In this document: positions 44,562 to 53,251 of the stretch, piece after piece
Layout: each line of letters opens with the position of its first letter
Numbering within the stretch: position 1 is the first letter of the stretch
Assembly (NCBI RefSeq): GCF_900113695.1
Contig: NZ_FOQH01000005.1
Location: 62,001-126,000 of the forward strand
Reading direction: 5' to 3'
DNA: 64,000 nt
DNA from: Albimonas pacifica
GTDB lineage: Bacteria > Pseudomonadota > Alphaproteobacteria > Rhodobacterales > Rhodobacteraceae
Notes under the pieces: model-generated
The model's database searches: none
Told to the model about the DNA's origin: nothing
What the model saw: the letters and a program-made list of their open reading frames with translations, nothing else
Made by a program: the position numbers and the translations under genes

Positions 44562-44592
44562 GATATAAGGTTTCCAGTCGCTGGAAGGTCAA
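44562..44592 (-). promoter_or_regulatory. CueR-type promoter of copA
   Basis: On the minus strand, -35 TTGACC (44587-44592) and -10 TATATC (44562-44567) are separated by exactly 19 bp. The over-long spacer contains the dyad CCTTCCAG-CGA-CTGGAAACC. A long spacer with a central dyad is the hallmark of MerR-family activation by DNA untwisting. Confidence 0.88.
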
Positions 44593-44854
44593 GGGGATCT
44601 TCGCACGCCGCCCTCAAACGTCGCCCCGGGCGACCCACAGGCCCTCGGCGCCCACGGCCCGCCCCACCCCCCGCGCGCCGCAGGCGCGCGCGACCCGGGC
44701 CCCGGCCCGGGGCGCCCGGCGGGCGGCTGGCCGCCTGCAAGCCACTGGAGGTAAAGCGCCACGCCCGCCGCCCGCCCGCCCCGGGCGCCCGGCCGGGCCG
44801 CGCCGCGGGCCGGACGCCGGCCGCGGGCGCGACCGCCGACGCGGCGCTCCGGGC
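44593..44854. other. GC-rich spacer between copA and cysQ
   Basis: No supported gene. It contains one CCCGGG-type hairpin (44694-44712) and otherwise low-complexity GC-rich sequence between the copA promoter and the 3' end of cysQ. Confidence 0.5.
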
Positions 44855-45688
44855 TCAGTCGTGGGGCGCCAGCCGGTCGAGGATCGCGCGGTGCAGCCCG
44901 GGGGCGGAGGCGATCAGGCCGGAGAGCCGCGGTTCCGGCCGGTTGTAGCGCGGCGTCTCGCCCCGCGCGTCCGAGACGGCGGCGCCGGCCTCGCGCAGGA
45001 TCAGGTCGCCGGCGGCGGCGTCCCATTCCCAGACCCCGCCCACCGAGATCGAGCAGTCGAACCGCCCCTGCGCCACCAGGCACAGCCGGTAGCACAGCGA
45101 GGCGCGGAAGTGCCGCGTCACCGGCGGCGGCGCGCCCTTCCAGCGCTCGGGCCGCATTCCGGCGGCCGATACCAGCGCGTCGGCGCCGGTCAGCTCGGTG
45201 CGGGCGGAGGGCGCCAGCGCCGCCCCGTCCAACGTCGCGCCGCCGCCGAGGCTGGCGGCGTACATGGCGCCGCGGGCGGGCAGGAACATCACCCCCGCCC
45301 GGACCACGCCGCCCTGGGCGACGGCGAGCGCGTGGCCCCAGGTCTCCTCGCCCTTGAGGAAGGCGCGGGTGCCGTCGATCGGATCGCAGATGAACACCCG
45401 CTCGGCCGAGAGGCGGGCCTCGCGCCGCGCGCCCTCGTCCTCGGTCTCCTCCGACAGCCACCCGTAGCCGGGCCGCGCCGCGCCGAGCTCGGCGCGCAGC
45501 ATCCGGTCGACCTCGAGGTCGGCCTCCGAGACCGGGCCCTGGCCGCCGCCCTTCTCCCAGGACTCGGGGTCCTCGCGGAAGTGGCGGAGCGCGATGACGC
45601 CGGCGGCCCGCGCCGCCTCGGTCAGCAGCGCGAGATCCTCGGCGTCGCGGGGGTCGAGGGCAGGGGGATCGAGATCAGCCGCCGGCAA
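44855..45688 (-). CDS. cysQ: 3'(2'),5'-bisphosphate nucleotidase CysQ
   Basis: Hydrolyses 3'-phosphoadenosine-5'-phosphate (PAP), the by-product of PAPS use; 277 residues. Lithium-sensitive phosphatase motifs are E80 in WLSEETEDE, DPIDGT (102-107) and the C-terminal WEWDAAAGDLILREAG. It starts with TTG at 45688, where GAGGG sits upstream, and overlaps pmbA by 14 bases. It complements the Sat-CysC enzyme encoded at 15-17 kb. An inositol-monophosphatase role is the alternative. Confidence 0.88.
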   Translation of the reverse strand: MPAADLDPPALDPRDAEDLALLTEAARAAGVIALRHFREDPESWEKGGGQGPVSEADLEVDRMLRAELGAARPGYGWLSEETEDEGARREARLSAERVFICDPIDGTRAFLKGEETWGHALAVAQGGVVRAGVMFLPARGAMYAASLGGGATLDGAALAPSARTELTGADALVSAAGMRPERWKGAPPPVTRHFRASLCYRLCLVAQGRFDCSISVGGVWEWDAAAGDLILREAGAAVSDARGETPRYNRPEPRLSGLIASAPGLHRAILDRLAPHD

Positions 45689-47039
45689 CCGTCAGGCCCT
45701 CGACCAGCAGGGAGGGGACCACGGCCGATTTCGTCTCGTCGCCGTCGTTGGCGGCGGTCAGGCCCGCCAGCATCCGCTTGAGGTTGCCCGCGACCGTGAT
45801 CTCGTTGACCGGGTAGGCGAGCGCGCCGTTCTCGATCCAGAAGCCCGAGGCGCCGCGGGAATAGTCGCCGGTGGTGGCGTTGATCGAGGCGCCGATCATC
45901 GAGGTGACCAGCAGCCCCGTGCCGACCTGCGCCAGCATCTCCTCGAGGCTCAGGGCCCCCGGCGTCAGCCGGACGTTCGAGGTTCCCGGCGAGGGCGTCG
46001 ACGAGGCGCCGCGCATGGCGTTGCCCGTCGACTCCATGCCCAGCTGGCGGCCGGAGGCGAGGTCCAGGACCCAGCTCGTCAGCACCCCGTCCCTGACGAA
46101 GGCGCGCTCGCTCACCGGCAGCCCTTCGGCGTCGAAGGGGCGGGAGGCGGCGGCGCCCGGGCGCAGCGGCTCCTCGACCAGGTCCATGCCGGCGGGCAGC
46201 ACCCGCTCCCCCAGCAGGTCCGCGGCCCAGGAGCCGCCGCGGGCGACCGAGGCGCCGTTGGCCGCGCCCAGCAGGTGGCCCATGAGGCTCGAGGCGATGC
46301 GGCGGTCGTAGATCACCGGCCAGGCCCCGGTGGGGGCGCGGCGGGGGTTCAGGCGGGCGACGGCCCGCTCGCCCGCCTCGCGCCCGATCTCCTCGGCCGA
46401 GGGCAGGGACGCCCAGCGCCGCCGGCTCTCGGCGCGGTGGTCGCGCTCCATCCCCAGGCCCTCGCCAGCGATGGCCGAGACGTAGAGCGACGAGGTGGTG
46501 CGCGCGTAGCCCCCGGAGAAGCCGTTGGAGGCCGCGAGGTGGATGCGCCGGCGCGACCAGGCGGCGCCGGCGCCCTCGGCCTGGGTCACGCCCTTCACGG
46601 CCAGCGCCGCGGCCTCGGCCGCGCGGGCCGCGTCCTCGAGCGCCGCGGGATCGGGCGGCCCGGCGGGGTCGAGCATGTCGAGCGCGGCCACGTCCCAGGA
46701 GGCGGCGAGCTGCCCGGGGTCGGCGAGGCCGCACCAGGGATCCTCGGGCGCCACGCGGGCCATGGCCACGGCGCGCTCGGCCAGCGCGGCGATCGTCGCC
46801 GGGCGGGCGTCGGAGGCCGAGACGGTGGCCTGCCTGCGCCCGATCAGCACGCGCAGGCCCACGTCGACGCCCTCGGCCCTCTCGGCCTGCTCGAGGCGCG
46901 CGCCCCGCACGTCGGCCGAGAGGCTCTCGCCCGAGATCGCGATGGCGTCGGCGCTCTGCGCGCCGGCGGATTTCGCCGCCGCCAGCAGCGCCTCGCAGAT
47001 CGCCTCGCCCGCGGGGGCGGTCATGTCGCCGTCCATCAT
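45675..47039 (-). CDS. pmbA: PmbA/TldE-type metalloprotease homologue
   Basis: Partner subunit of the TldD/TldE protease, which processes modified peptides and antitoxins; 454 residues. TldE lacks the catalytic HExxxH of TldD, and none is seen here. Typical segments are GVDVGLRVLIGRRQATVSASD, NPRRAPTGAWPVIYDRR and the C-terminal TGDYSRGASGFWIENG. The ATG at 47039 overlaps the MAPEG stop. tldD is not in the window. It sits in a coupled MAPEG-pmbA-cysQ operon. Confidence 0.92.
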   Translation of the reverse strand: MMDGDMTAPAGEAICEALLAAAKSAGAQSADAIAISGESLSADVRGARLEQAERAEGVDVGLRVLIGRRQATVSASDARPATIAALAERAVAMARVAPEDPWCGLADPGQLAASWDVAALDMLDPAGPPDPAALEDAARAAEAAALAVKGVTQAEGAGAAWSRRRIHLAASNGFSGGYARTTSSLYVSAIAGEGLGMERDHRAESRRRWASLPSAEEIGREAGERAVARLNPRRAPTGAWPVIYDRRIASSLMGHLLGAANGASVARGGSWAADLLGERVLPAGMDLVEEPLRPGAAASRPFDAEGLPVSERAFVRDGVLTSWVLDLASGRQLGMESTGNAMRGASSTPSPGTSNVRLTPGALSLEEMLAQVGTGLLVTSMIGASINATTGDYSRGASGFWIENGALAYPVNEITVAGNLKRMLAGLTAANDGDETKSAVVPSLLVEGLTVAGG

Positions 47040-47458
47040 GCCTCCATTCCGGTTCCAAGACCCATCAGGCCATGGGAGATGGCCCCGAGGGCCGCCAGCA
47101 GCAACGCCAGCAGGGTCAGCAGCGCGCCCGCGCCGCGGCTCCAGCGGGCGGCGTCGGCCTGTGTGAAGTGCCAGGCGTGCAGCACCCGGCCCACGGTCAG
47201 CATCGCCCCCAGCGCATGGATCGCGAGGCTCGGCGCCCCCAGCAGGGCGGCGAGCGCGATCAGCAGCAGGGTCAGGGGCACGAACTCGACGAAATTCGCC
47301 TGGCCGCGCATCGCGCGGATCACGCGCGGGTCGCCCCCGTCGCCCATCCAGACCTTCCGCTCGCGCCGCACCTTCACGACGTTGAAGGCGAGCCAGAACA
47401 GCACCAGGCCGTTCAGCCCCCCGTAGAGGGCGACGGCGGAGAGGGCGGGCAGGGGCAT
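47036..47458 (-). CDS. MAPEG family membrane protein
   Basis: A 140-residue protein with four predicted transmembrane helices. RRERKVWMGDGGDPRVIRAMRGQANFVEFVPL is the MAPEG signature region, with the RAxxNxxE-like element. The eukaryotic family handles glutathione and eicosanoids; the bacterial role is unknown. It is the first gene of the operon with pmbA and cysQ and overlaps pmbA by four bases. Confidence 0.88.
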   Translation of the reverse strand: MPLPALSAVALYGGLNGLVLFWLAFNVVKVRRERKVWMGDGGDPRVIRAMRGQANFVEFVPLTLLLIALAALLGAPSLAIHALGAMLTVGRVLHAWHFTQADAARWSRGAGALLTLLALLLAALGAISHGLMGLGTGMEA

Positions 47459-47770
47459 CGGACGCTCCGGGAGAGGGGGGCGGGCGAAGGGCCGCCGCGC
47501 CTCCGCAACGTATAGGGTGAGGCGCGGGCGTCAATCGGTGCAGGGCCGGGAGGGGGGCGCGACGCGCCCGCCCCGGCCGCGCGCCCAGGGCCCGACCCGG
47601 GGCCTTCGGCGGCCGGGCGGCCCGGGGCGATCCGCCTGGCGAGAGAACGACGGCGCCGCTGGCGGTCGTCGCCCCCGGACGCCGCGCCGGCCGGCCCTTG
47701 GCCGACGTCGGGACAGGTCTCGGTCAGGCCCGGGGCGCGCCTTGGGGGCGCGCGCGCGAGGCGGCGCCGG
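47459..47770. other. 312-bp spacer between two minus-strand operons
   Basis: No supported gene. Near 47510-47545 the minus strand shows TTGACG and TATACG 14 bp apart, a possible but non-ideal promoter for the MAPEG operon. Two partial CCCGGGG palindromes occur at about 47589-47604 and 47726-47735. Confidence 0.4.
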
Positions 47771-48532
47771 TCAGAGCGACTTGTAGAGCGGCAGCCAGCC
47801 CAGGAAGTCGTCCGTCGGCCCCGGCGAGCCGTATTCGGCCGCCATCCACCCGTCCCAGCCGAGGTCGCGGAGCATGGGCAGCACCCGCTCCAGCGCCAGC
47901 TCGCCGGTGTCGGGGGGGCTGCGGCGGGGGGCGCCGGCGAACTGGACGTGGCGGATGAGGGGCAGGTGACGCTCGAAGCGGCGCAGCACGTCCCCCTCCT
48001 GCACCTGCACGTGGTAGAGGTCGAACATCAGGCCCAGCTCGGGGCGTCCGACGCTCTCGATGATCGCGGCGGCCTGGGCGAGGGTCGAGAGGAAATAGCC
48101 GGGCTGGTCGCGGTCGTTCAGCGGCTCCAGCACCAGGGTCAGCTTCGCCTCCGCCGCCCGCTCGCAGGCCCAGCGCAGGGTCTCGCGGAAGGTCGCGCCC
48201 GCGGCCTCGCCCGAGGCGCGGCCGGACATCACGTGGATGTGGCGCGCGCCCAGCGCCTGCGCCCAGTCGATGGCCCGCAGGATGCCCTCGCGGGCCTCCG
48301 CCTCGCGGCCCGGGACGGCGGCCATGCCGGGTTCTCCCGTGGCGCTGGGGGGCACGTTGACGCCGAGCATGGGGATGCCGGCGTCGGCCAGCGCCTGCAC
48401 GGCGGCGGCGCGGTCGTGGGCGTAGGGATACTGGGTCTCGACCGCCTCGAAGCCGGCGGCGGCGGCGGCGCGGATGGCCTGGTCGAGGGGCAGGTCCTTC
48501 CACAGGTGCCCGAGATTGGCGGCGATCTTCAC
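47771..48532 (-). CDS. Hydroxypyruvate isomerase-like TIM-barrel protein
   Basis: A 253-residue sugar-isomerase-fold protein (Hyi/OtnI group). AANLGHLWKDLPLDQAIRAAAAAGFEAVE opens the barrel; LEPLND, MFDLYHVQVQEGD and HVQFAGAPRRSPPDTGEL carry the metal and substrate residues. It may interconvert hydroxypyruvate and tartronate semialdehyde. The GTG start (48532) overlaps the guaD stop, so it is co-translated with guanine deaminase. This suggests a purine-to-glyoxylate degradation link, which is inference. Confidence 0.85.
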   Translation of the reverse strand: MKIAANLGHLWKDLPLDQAIRAAAAAGFEAVETQYPYAHDRAAAVQALADAGIPMLGVNVPPSATGEPGMAAVPGREAEAREGILRAIDWAQALGARHIHVMSGRASGEAAGATFRETLRWACERAAEAKLTLVLEPLNDRDQPGYFLSTLAQAAAIIESVGRPELGLMFDLYHVQVQEGDVLRRFERHLPLIRHVQFAGAPRRSPPDTGELALERVLPMLRDLGWDGWMAAEYGSPGPTDDFLGWLPLYKSL

Positions 48533-49818
48533 GGGCGGACCTCCTTGCCGGCGGCCCAGACCTGGCGCACGGCGCGGTCGTCGCCGAGCATGATCAGGGC
48601 GAACAGCGCCTCCCACACGTCCCGCGCGCGCCCGGTGCGCTGCGCCAGAACCGGGGTGGCGGCGAGGTCGAGGGCCACCAGGTCCGCCTCCATCCCCACC
48701 GCCAGCGTGCCCACCTTGTCGGCGATGCGCATCACCTGGGCGGAGCCGGCGGTCCCCAGCCAGAACAGCTGGGCGGGGTGCAGGGGGTGGCCGCGCAGCT
48801 GGCCGACCTCGTAGGCCGCGCGCATGGTGGCGAGCATCGAGAAGCTGGACCCGCCGCCGACGTCGGTCGCCAATCCGACGGGCACGCCCGCCGCCTTCAG
48901 CCCGGCGACGTCGCAGAGCCCCGAGCCGATGAAGGTGTTCGAGGTCGGGCAATGCGCGACGCCCGAGCCGGTGGCCAGGATCGCGGCCCTCTCGCGGTCG
49001 GTCAGGTGGATCGCGTGGCCCATCATGGCGCCCGGCCCCGCAAGGCCGAAGCGCTCGTAGACCGCGAAATAGTCGGCGTCGTCGGGGTAGAGCCCGCGCA
49101 CCCAGGCGATCTCCTCGGGCTGCTCGCTCAGGTGGGTCTGCATCAGGCAGTCGGGGTGCTCGGCCCACAGCGCGCCGGCGGCTTCGAGCTGCTCGGGGCT
49201 GGAGGTGGGGGCGAAGCGGGGGGTGACGGCGTAGGTCAGGCGGCCGCGGCCGTGCCAGCGCTCGATCAGGGCCTTCGACTGGTCGTAGCCGGTCCGGGGG
49301 GTGTCGCGCAGGCCGTCGGGGGCGTTGCGGTCCATCATCACCTTGCCGGCGGCGAGCCGCAGGCCGCGGGCCTCGGCGGCGGCGAAGATCGCCTCGGCGC
49401 TCTCGGGGTGGACGGTGGCGAAGGCGCAGGGGGTGGTGGTGCCGTTGCTCAGCGTCAGGTCGAGGTAGAGCTCGGCCTGCGCGCGCGCATAGGCGGGGTC
49501 GGCGAAGCGCAACTCCTCGGGGAAGGTGTAGCCGTTCAGCCAGTCGATCAGCCGACGGCCCCAGGAGGCGATCATGCCGGTCTGGGGATAGTGCGCGTGG
49601 CAGTCGACGAAGCCGGCGGAGATCAGGGCGTCGCCCATGTCCACGATGCGGGCGTCGGGATGGGCGGCGCGCAGGTCGTCGGCCGTCCCGAGGGCGGCGA
49701 CGATGCCGTCCTCGACCAGCACGCCGCCGCGGGAGGCGTGGCGCGCGCTCTCCTCCGGCGGGACCGCGAACGGGTCCGCCTCGAAGGCGAGGGTCTGGCC
49801 GAGGATCAGGAGGGTCAT
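48529..49818 (-). CDS. guaD: Guanine deaminase
   Basis: Converts guanine to xanthine; amidohydrolase superfamily, 429 residues. Zinc ligands are H74 and H76 in FVDCHAHYPQTGMI, the histidine of MQTHLSEQPEE, GHAIHL, and D in GLATDVGGGSSFSML. CPTSNTFIGSG and the Y/R residues of the guanine pocket fit GuaD rather than other deaminases. It is the first gene of a two-gene operon with the isomerase-like protein. Other purine-catabolism genes are not in the window. Confidence 0.93.
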   Translation of the reverse strand: MTLLILGQTLAFEADPFAVPPEESARHASRGGVLVEDGIVAALGTADDLRAAHPDARIVDMGDALISAGFVDCHAHYPQTGMIASWGRRLIDWLNGYTFPEELRFADPAYARAQAELYLDLTLSNGTTTPCAFATVHPESAEAIFAAAEARGLRLAAGKVMMDRNAPDGLRDTPRTGYDQSKALIERWHGRGRLTYAVTPRFAPTSSPEQLEAAGALWAEHPDCLMQTHLSEQPEEIAWVRGLYPDDADYFAVYERFGLAGPGAMMGHAIHLTDRERAAILATGSGVAHCPTSNTFIGSGLCDVAGLKAAGVPVGLATDVGGGSSFSMLATMRAAYEVGQLRGHPLHPAQLFWLGTAGSAQVMRIADKVGTLAVGMEADLVALDLAATPVLAQRTGRARDVWEALFALIMLGDDRAVRQVWAAGKEVRP

Positions 49819-49952
49819 GGGCGGCTCCGCTGCGACGGCGAGGGGCGGGAAGGCCCGTGAACGCTTGTCGGGGCCGGAGCCTCAATCAGGGGCCGAGGCG
49901 GCGGGCGCGTCAACAGCGCCGCCGCCGCAGCCGGGGAGGGAGGGTGGAAGGC

Positions 49953-50045
49953 TCAGGGAGCCAGGAAAGGCGCCGCGTTCGCTGCGTAGAGGGCCGCAAG
50001 GCCGAAGATCGCATAGAGAACGGGCGCAGCCAGGAAGGCGCGCAT
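49953..50045 (-). CDS. 30-residue hydrophobic small ORF
   Basis: ATG at 50043-50045, stop at 49953-49955. The product begins MRAFLAAPVLYAIFGLAAL and ends APFLAP: one short transmembrane helix after a single positive charge. GAGG lies seven bases upstream of the ATG, an ideal ribosome binding site. The region upstream is less GC-rich than its surroundings and has a TACAAT -10-like element near 50125. I recognise no family. It could be a membrane microprotein. Confidence 0.55.
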   Translation of the reverse strand: MRAFLAAPVLYAIFGLAALYAANAAPFLAP

Positions 50046-50321
50046 GGGGAAACCTCGAACGGTCTGGTTTGAAAGGCCCGGTCGGGAAGCCGCCGGGAGC
50101 GCTGAAATAGGGAGGTCGGGAAGGAATTGTAAGGGATTTGCGACAGCTTTTTTGCGCTGCAGCGGAAACGCTGCGTCCCCGTCCGGCGGCCTGTTTTTCG
50201 CACAGGGAGAATGCGCCGCCCCGGCGCCCAGAAGGCGGGCAGGGGCGGTCGCGTCAGCCGCCCGCGCGACGGGCGGCGGGCTGCGCGGCGCCTACGGGCG
50301 CGCCAGGCGCCGGGCGCGGCC

Positions 50322-50666
50322 TCACGGCCCCGAGAGGTTCAGCGAGATCAGAATCGCCGTCTGCGCCGCCAGCGCGGCGAGGCCCGCGACGAGCGCCCGA
50401 AGCCGCAGGCGCTCGCTCCCCTGCCAGGCGATCAGCCCGCCGTCCAGCAGTCCCAGGACCGCGCTGCAGGCCGACGCAAGGCCCGTCAGCAGCATCACGG
50501 CCAGCGCCGCGCCGGCGGAGGGGTCCCCGCGCGCGTCGGCGAGCAGCAGGCGCCCGAGCAGTTCGGCCAGCAGCAGCCCGCCGGGGAGGGCGGCGGCGAG
50601 CGCGAGGACCGGCGGCAGCGCGATGCGGCCCGCCCGGCCGGCGGCGCGGGGCCGCAGCCTCGCCAT
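50322..50666 (-). CDS. Hypothetical membrane protein downstream of the cyclase
   Basis: A 114-residue ORF starting 16 bp after the cyclase stop. Three hydrophobic stretches are seen: PPVLALAAALPGGLLLAELL, GAALAVMLLTGLASACSAVL and LRALVAGLAALAAQTAILI. It is probably co-transcribed with the cyclase. I recognise no family and coding status is moderate. Confidence 0.5.
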   Translation of the reverse strand: MARLRPRAAGRAGRIALPPVLALAAALPGGLLLAELLGRLLLADARGDPSAGAALAVMLLTGLASACSAVLGLLDGGLIAWQGSERLRLRALVAGLAALAAQTAILISLNLSGP

Positions 50667-50682
50667 CGCCCAGCCCGCCCGG

Positions 50683-51927
50683 TCAGCCCGCCGCGGCGGC
50701 GATCGGCACGAAGGCGTCGCGGGCGCAGGCGCGGGTGAAGAGCTCGATGCCGCGGTCGAAGTCGCGCAGGGACTGCGGGCCGACCGAGATCCAGCGGTCC
50801 GGCTCCACCTGCGCCACCTCGCGCGTCACCAGCACCATGCGCCCCAGGGTCTTGGACAGCTCGTCGAGGCGGGCGACCTTGTTCACCGCCGTGCCGATGG
50901 CCGAGAAGGTCAGGCGGGTCGGCACGCCGATGTTGCCGAACATCACCTCGCCCATGCTCATGGCGATGGAGAAGTTCATGCGCTCGCGCGCCTCCTCCGG
51001 CGCGGCCCCGATCCAGGCCTCGCGCAGGTCGAGCGCCTTCTCCATCGCGCGCACGGCGGCGCGCACGGCCTCGGGCCCGCCGGTGTCGCCGCGGATCGGG
51101 AAGATCGCGAGCACGGCGTCGCCGATGAACTCCAGAATCTCGCCGCCCTCGTCGATCACCGCCTGGGCGGTGCAGTCGTAGTAGGTCTTGAGCAGGTCGA
51201 GATAGTCCGCGGGATCCATCTCGTTCGACAGCCGCGTCGAGCCGCGCAGGTCCGAGTGCCAGACGACCGCGCGGATCGTCTCGCCGTCGCCGCGGCGCAC
51301 GTCGCCCTTCAGGGCGCGCTTGGCCGCGGTGGCGCCCAGGTAGGCGTCCGCGAGGTTGACCATCACCCGCTTCTGGATCGCCGCGTGGCAGGCGACGGCG
51401 AAGACCTTCTGCACCCGGCTCAGCGCCTGCAGGTCGCCGTCGGAGAAGCCGCCCGGCCGGGTGGTGGACCACGACGCCATCAGCCCCGAGTCGCCGCCGC
51501 GGAAGCCGTCGACCTCGGCCACGCGGAAGCGGGTGGCGGTCAGCAGGTAGTCGGTGAAGCCCTTGTCGTGCAGCTCCTGCAGGACGGGGAAGTCGAGATG
51601 CTTCTCCGGCCCCTCCAGCTTGCGGCGCAGGCGGTCGAGCCGGTTGACCAGAACATGCTTGAACGGGCTCTTTTCGAAGTCCTTCGAGCGTTCGGCGTCG
51701 TGGCGGAACTGGAACAGCTCCGCCTCCTCGCCCAGGCGCCAGTAGATCTGCTCCGCCTGGAACAGCGGGTGCAGCGTGGGCCAGCTCAGCGCGGCCCGCT
51801 CGAGCGGAACGCCGATGGCATGCAGGCGCAGGCACAGATCCCCGAACAGCAGCAGGATGTCGGGGTCGTCCAGCGCCTGATCGAGAAGCCAGGTCTCGAT
51901 CTCTTCGGAGAGGGGCTCATGCGTCAT
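50683..51927 (-). CDS. Class III adenylate/guanylate cyclase
   Basis: A 414-residue soluble nucleotide cyclase. Residues 1-210 form a helical and GAF-like regulatory part; the catalytic domain follows. Metal-binding aspartates are D226 in VVWHSDLRGST and D270 in EFIGDAVLAIFP. NFSIAMSMGEVMFGNIG and TFSAIGTAVNKVARL are further family elements. The purine-selecting lysine cannot be placed with certainty, so cAMP is probable rather than proven. A small membrane-protein gene follows. The N-terminal signal is unknown. Confidence 0.9.
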   Translation of the reverse strand: MTHEPLSEEIETWLLDQALDDPDILLLFGDLCLRLHAIGVPLERAALSWPTLHPLFQAEQIYWRLGEEAELFQFRHDAERSKDFEKSPFKHVLVNRLDRLRRKLEGPEKHLDFPVLQELHDKGFTDYLLTATRFRVAEVDGFRGGDSGLMASWSTTRPGGFSDGDLQALSRVQKVFAVACHAAIQKRVMVNLADAYLGATAAKRALKGDVRRGDGETIRAVVWHSDLRGSTRLSNEMDPADYLDLLKTYYDCTAQAVIDEGGEILEFIGDAVLAIFPIRGDTGGPEAVRAAVRAMEKALDLREAWIGAAPEEARERMNFSIAMSMGEVMFGNIGVPTRLTFSAIGTAVNKVARLDELSKTLGRMVLVTREVAQVEPDRWISVGPQSLRDFDRGIELFTRACARDAFVPIAAAAG

Positions 51928-52182
51928 CGCGGGAAGATAGGCGCGCCCCGGCCGCTCGGCAACGAGGATGCGCGAGAAGGCGCGGGCGTGGCGCGCGGGC
52001 CACGGCCGGCGACCGCCCGCGCGGCGTCGCGGCAGGGCCGCGACGGGGCCGCAGGGGGCGGCGGGACGGGAGGCTTGAGCGGGCCGGCGGCGCTGGCTAG
52101 GGTGCATTCCGCAAGGTGAAGGCGTCCGGGCCGAGGGGTCGGTTCCGGGAAGGAGCGCCGCGCCGCACAGGGGGTCCATTTC

Positions 52183-53148
52183 ATGAAGCAGCATTCCGGG
52201 CGCGCGGGCCGCGCCGGCGGGGCCGCGGCGGGCGCGGCCGCGTTGCTCCTCGGGGTCGGGCTGGCGGCGACGCCGGCCTCGGCCCTGACGATCCAGGTCT
52301 CGCAGTCGGTCGCCTCGCTCGCGGGGCCGGAGAGCTCGGCCGGCGGCGGCACGCTGCTGGCGCTGGCGCGTGCGGCCGCCACGGTGTGGGAGGCCGCGCT
52401 CGACGACGGCGGCGCGGGCACGGTGGTGAACATCGAGGTGGGCTGGGCCGACATCTCGGGGCTGGGGCGGACCACGACCGCCAGCTCGCCCCCCGCCGGG
52501 CCGGGCATGATCGGTCAGGCGAACGCGCGCACGGTGGAGCTCGCGACCAGCGTCTCGGGCGGCTGGCATCTCGACCCGACGCCCTTCGACATGAGCGGCG
52601 AATACGCCGCCGTCGCCACGACCACGACGGCGGGCGACGGCGCCGGCGGCTCGATCGAGGCGAGCCGTCGCCACGGCGGCGCGACGGGGGACGCGGCGGG
52701 GCGCTTCGACGCCTTCACCGTGCTGATCCACGAGATCGCCCACGCCATCGGCTTCGGCGATTACGGCGACAGCCCCTTCGACGCCGGAGTCGTCGAGATC
52801 CTCCAGCCCGGCACGGGCGCGGTCTTCGAGGCCCCGCTGGTGGTCGAGGGCGGCGGCCATGTGCAGGCGCTGCGCGGCGACGGCCTGCCGGATCTCAACA
52901 GCCCCTATTTCCACTCGCTGCTCGGGCCGGTGCAGTATGCGGGGCGGCGGGTTCTGCCCTCGCAGGCGGACGTGCTGGTGGTGGCCGAGATCGTGGGCTA
53001 CCAGCTCGGCGTCTCGGGGACGGGGGTCGGCGCGCAGCTCTCGGCCGGGAGCTTCGGCGCGACGGCCGTGCCGGTTCCGGCGGCGGGCGGGCTGCTGGCC
53101 GCGGGCCTCGCGGCGCTCGTCGCCGCGGGGCGGCGCCGGCGGGCCTGA
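52183..53148 (+). CDS. Secreted zincin-type metalloprotease with VPxPA C-terminal sorting signal
   Basis: A 321-residue exported protein. A signal peptide spans ~1-34 (ATPASA). The catalytic zinc motif is H183-E-I-A-H187 followed by G190 and D193 (HExxHxxGxxD). The C-terminus has the three-part architecture of protein-sorting tags: VPVPA (296-300), a hydrophobic helix, then RRRR. It matches the VPLPA/PEP-CTERM type, removed by an exosortase-like enzyme. No exosortase gene is visible nearby. The region between signal peptide and active site is not a recognised domain. Confidence 0.75.
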   Translation: MKQHSGRAGRAGGAAAGAAALLLGVGLAATPASALTIQVSQSVASLAGPESSAGGGTLLALARAAATVWEAALDDGGAGTVVNIEVGWADISGLGRTTTASSPPAGPGMIGQANARTVELATSVSGGWHLDPTPFDMSGEYAAVATTTTAGDGAGGSIEASRRHGGATGDAAGRFDAFTVLIHEIAHAIGFGDYGDSPFDAGVVEILQPGTGAVFEAPLVVEGGGHVQALRGDGLPDLNSPYFHSLLGPVQYAGRRVLPSQADVLVVAEIVGYQLGVSGTGVGAQLSAGSFGATAVPVPAAGGLLAAGLAALVAAGRRRRA

Positions 53149-53191
53149 GGCGCGGGCCGCGGCTTGCGGCCGGCAGGGGCGCCCAGGAGCG

Positions 53192-53221
53192 CGAAGGGCG
53201 CGCCGGGGGGCGCGCCCTTCG
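53192..53221. terminator. Bidirectional terminator between metalloprotease and metG
   Basis: Perfect 13-bp stem CGAAGGGCGCGCC / GGCGCGCCCTTCG with a GGGG loop, between two convergent genes and followed by GTTCG. Its central placement suits termination of both transcripts. Confidence 0.8.
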
Positions 53222-53251
53222 GTTCGTGCCGAGCCGCGGGCCGGGCCGGGC

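Noticed and set aside
42113-44740. Longer copA start up to 44740
   Set aside because: The upstream residues are low complexity and the extended frame would cross the CueR promoter; ATG 44536 has a ribosome binding site.
50146-50180. Hairpin GCAGCG-GAAA-CGCTGC with a nearby T-run as a terminator
   Set aside because: On the plus strand the T-run precedes the hairpin, and on the minus strand it becomes an A-run, so the order does not fit intrinsic termination on either strand.
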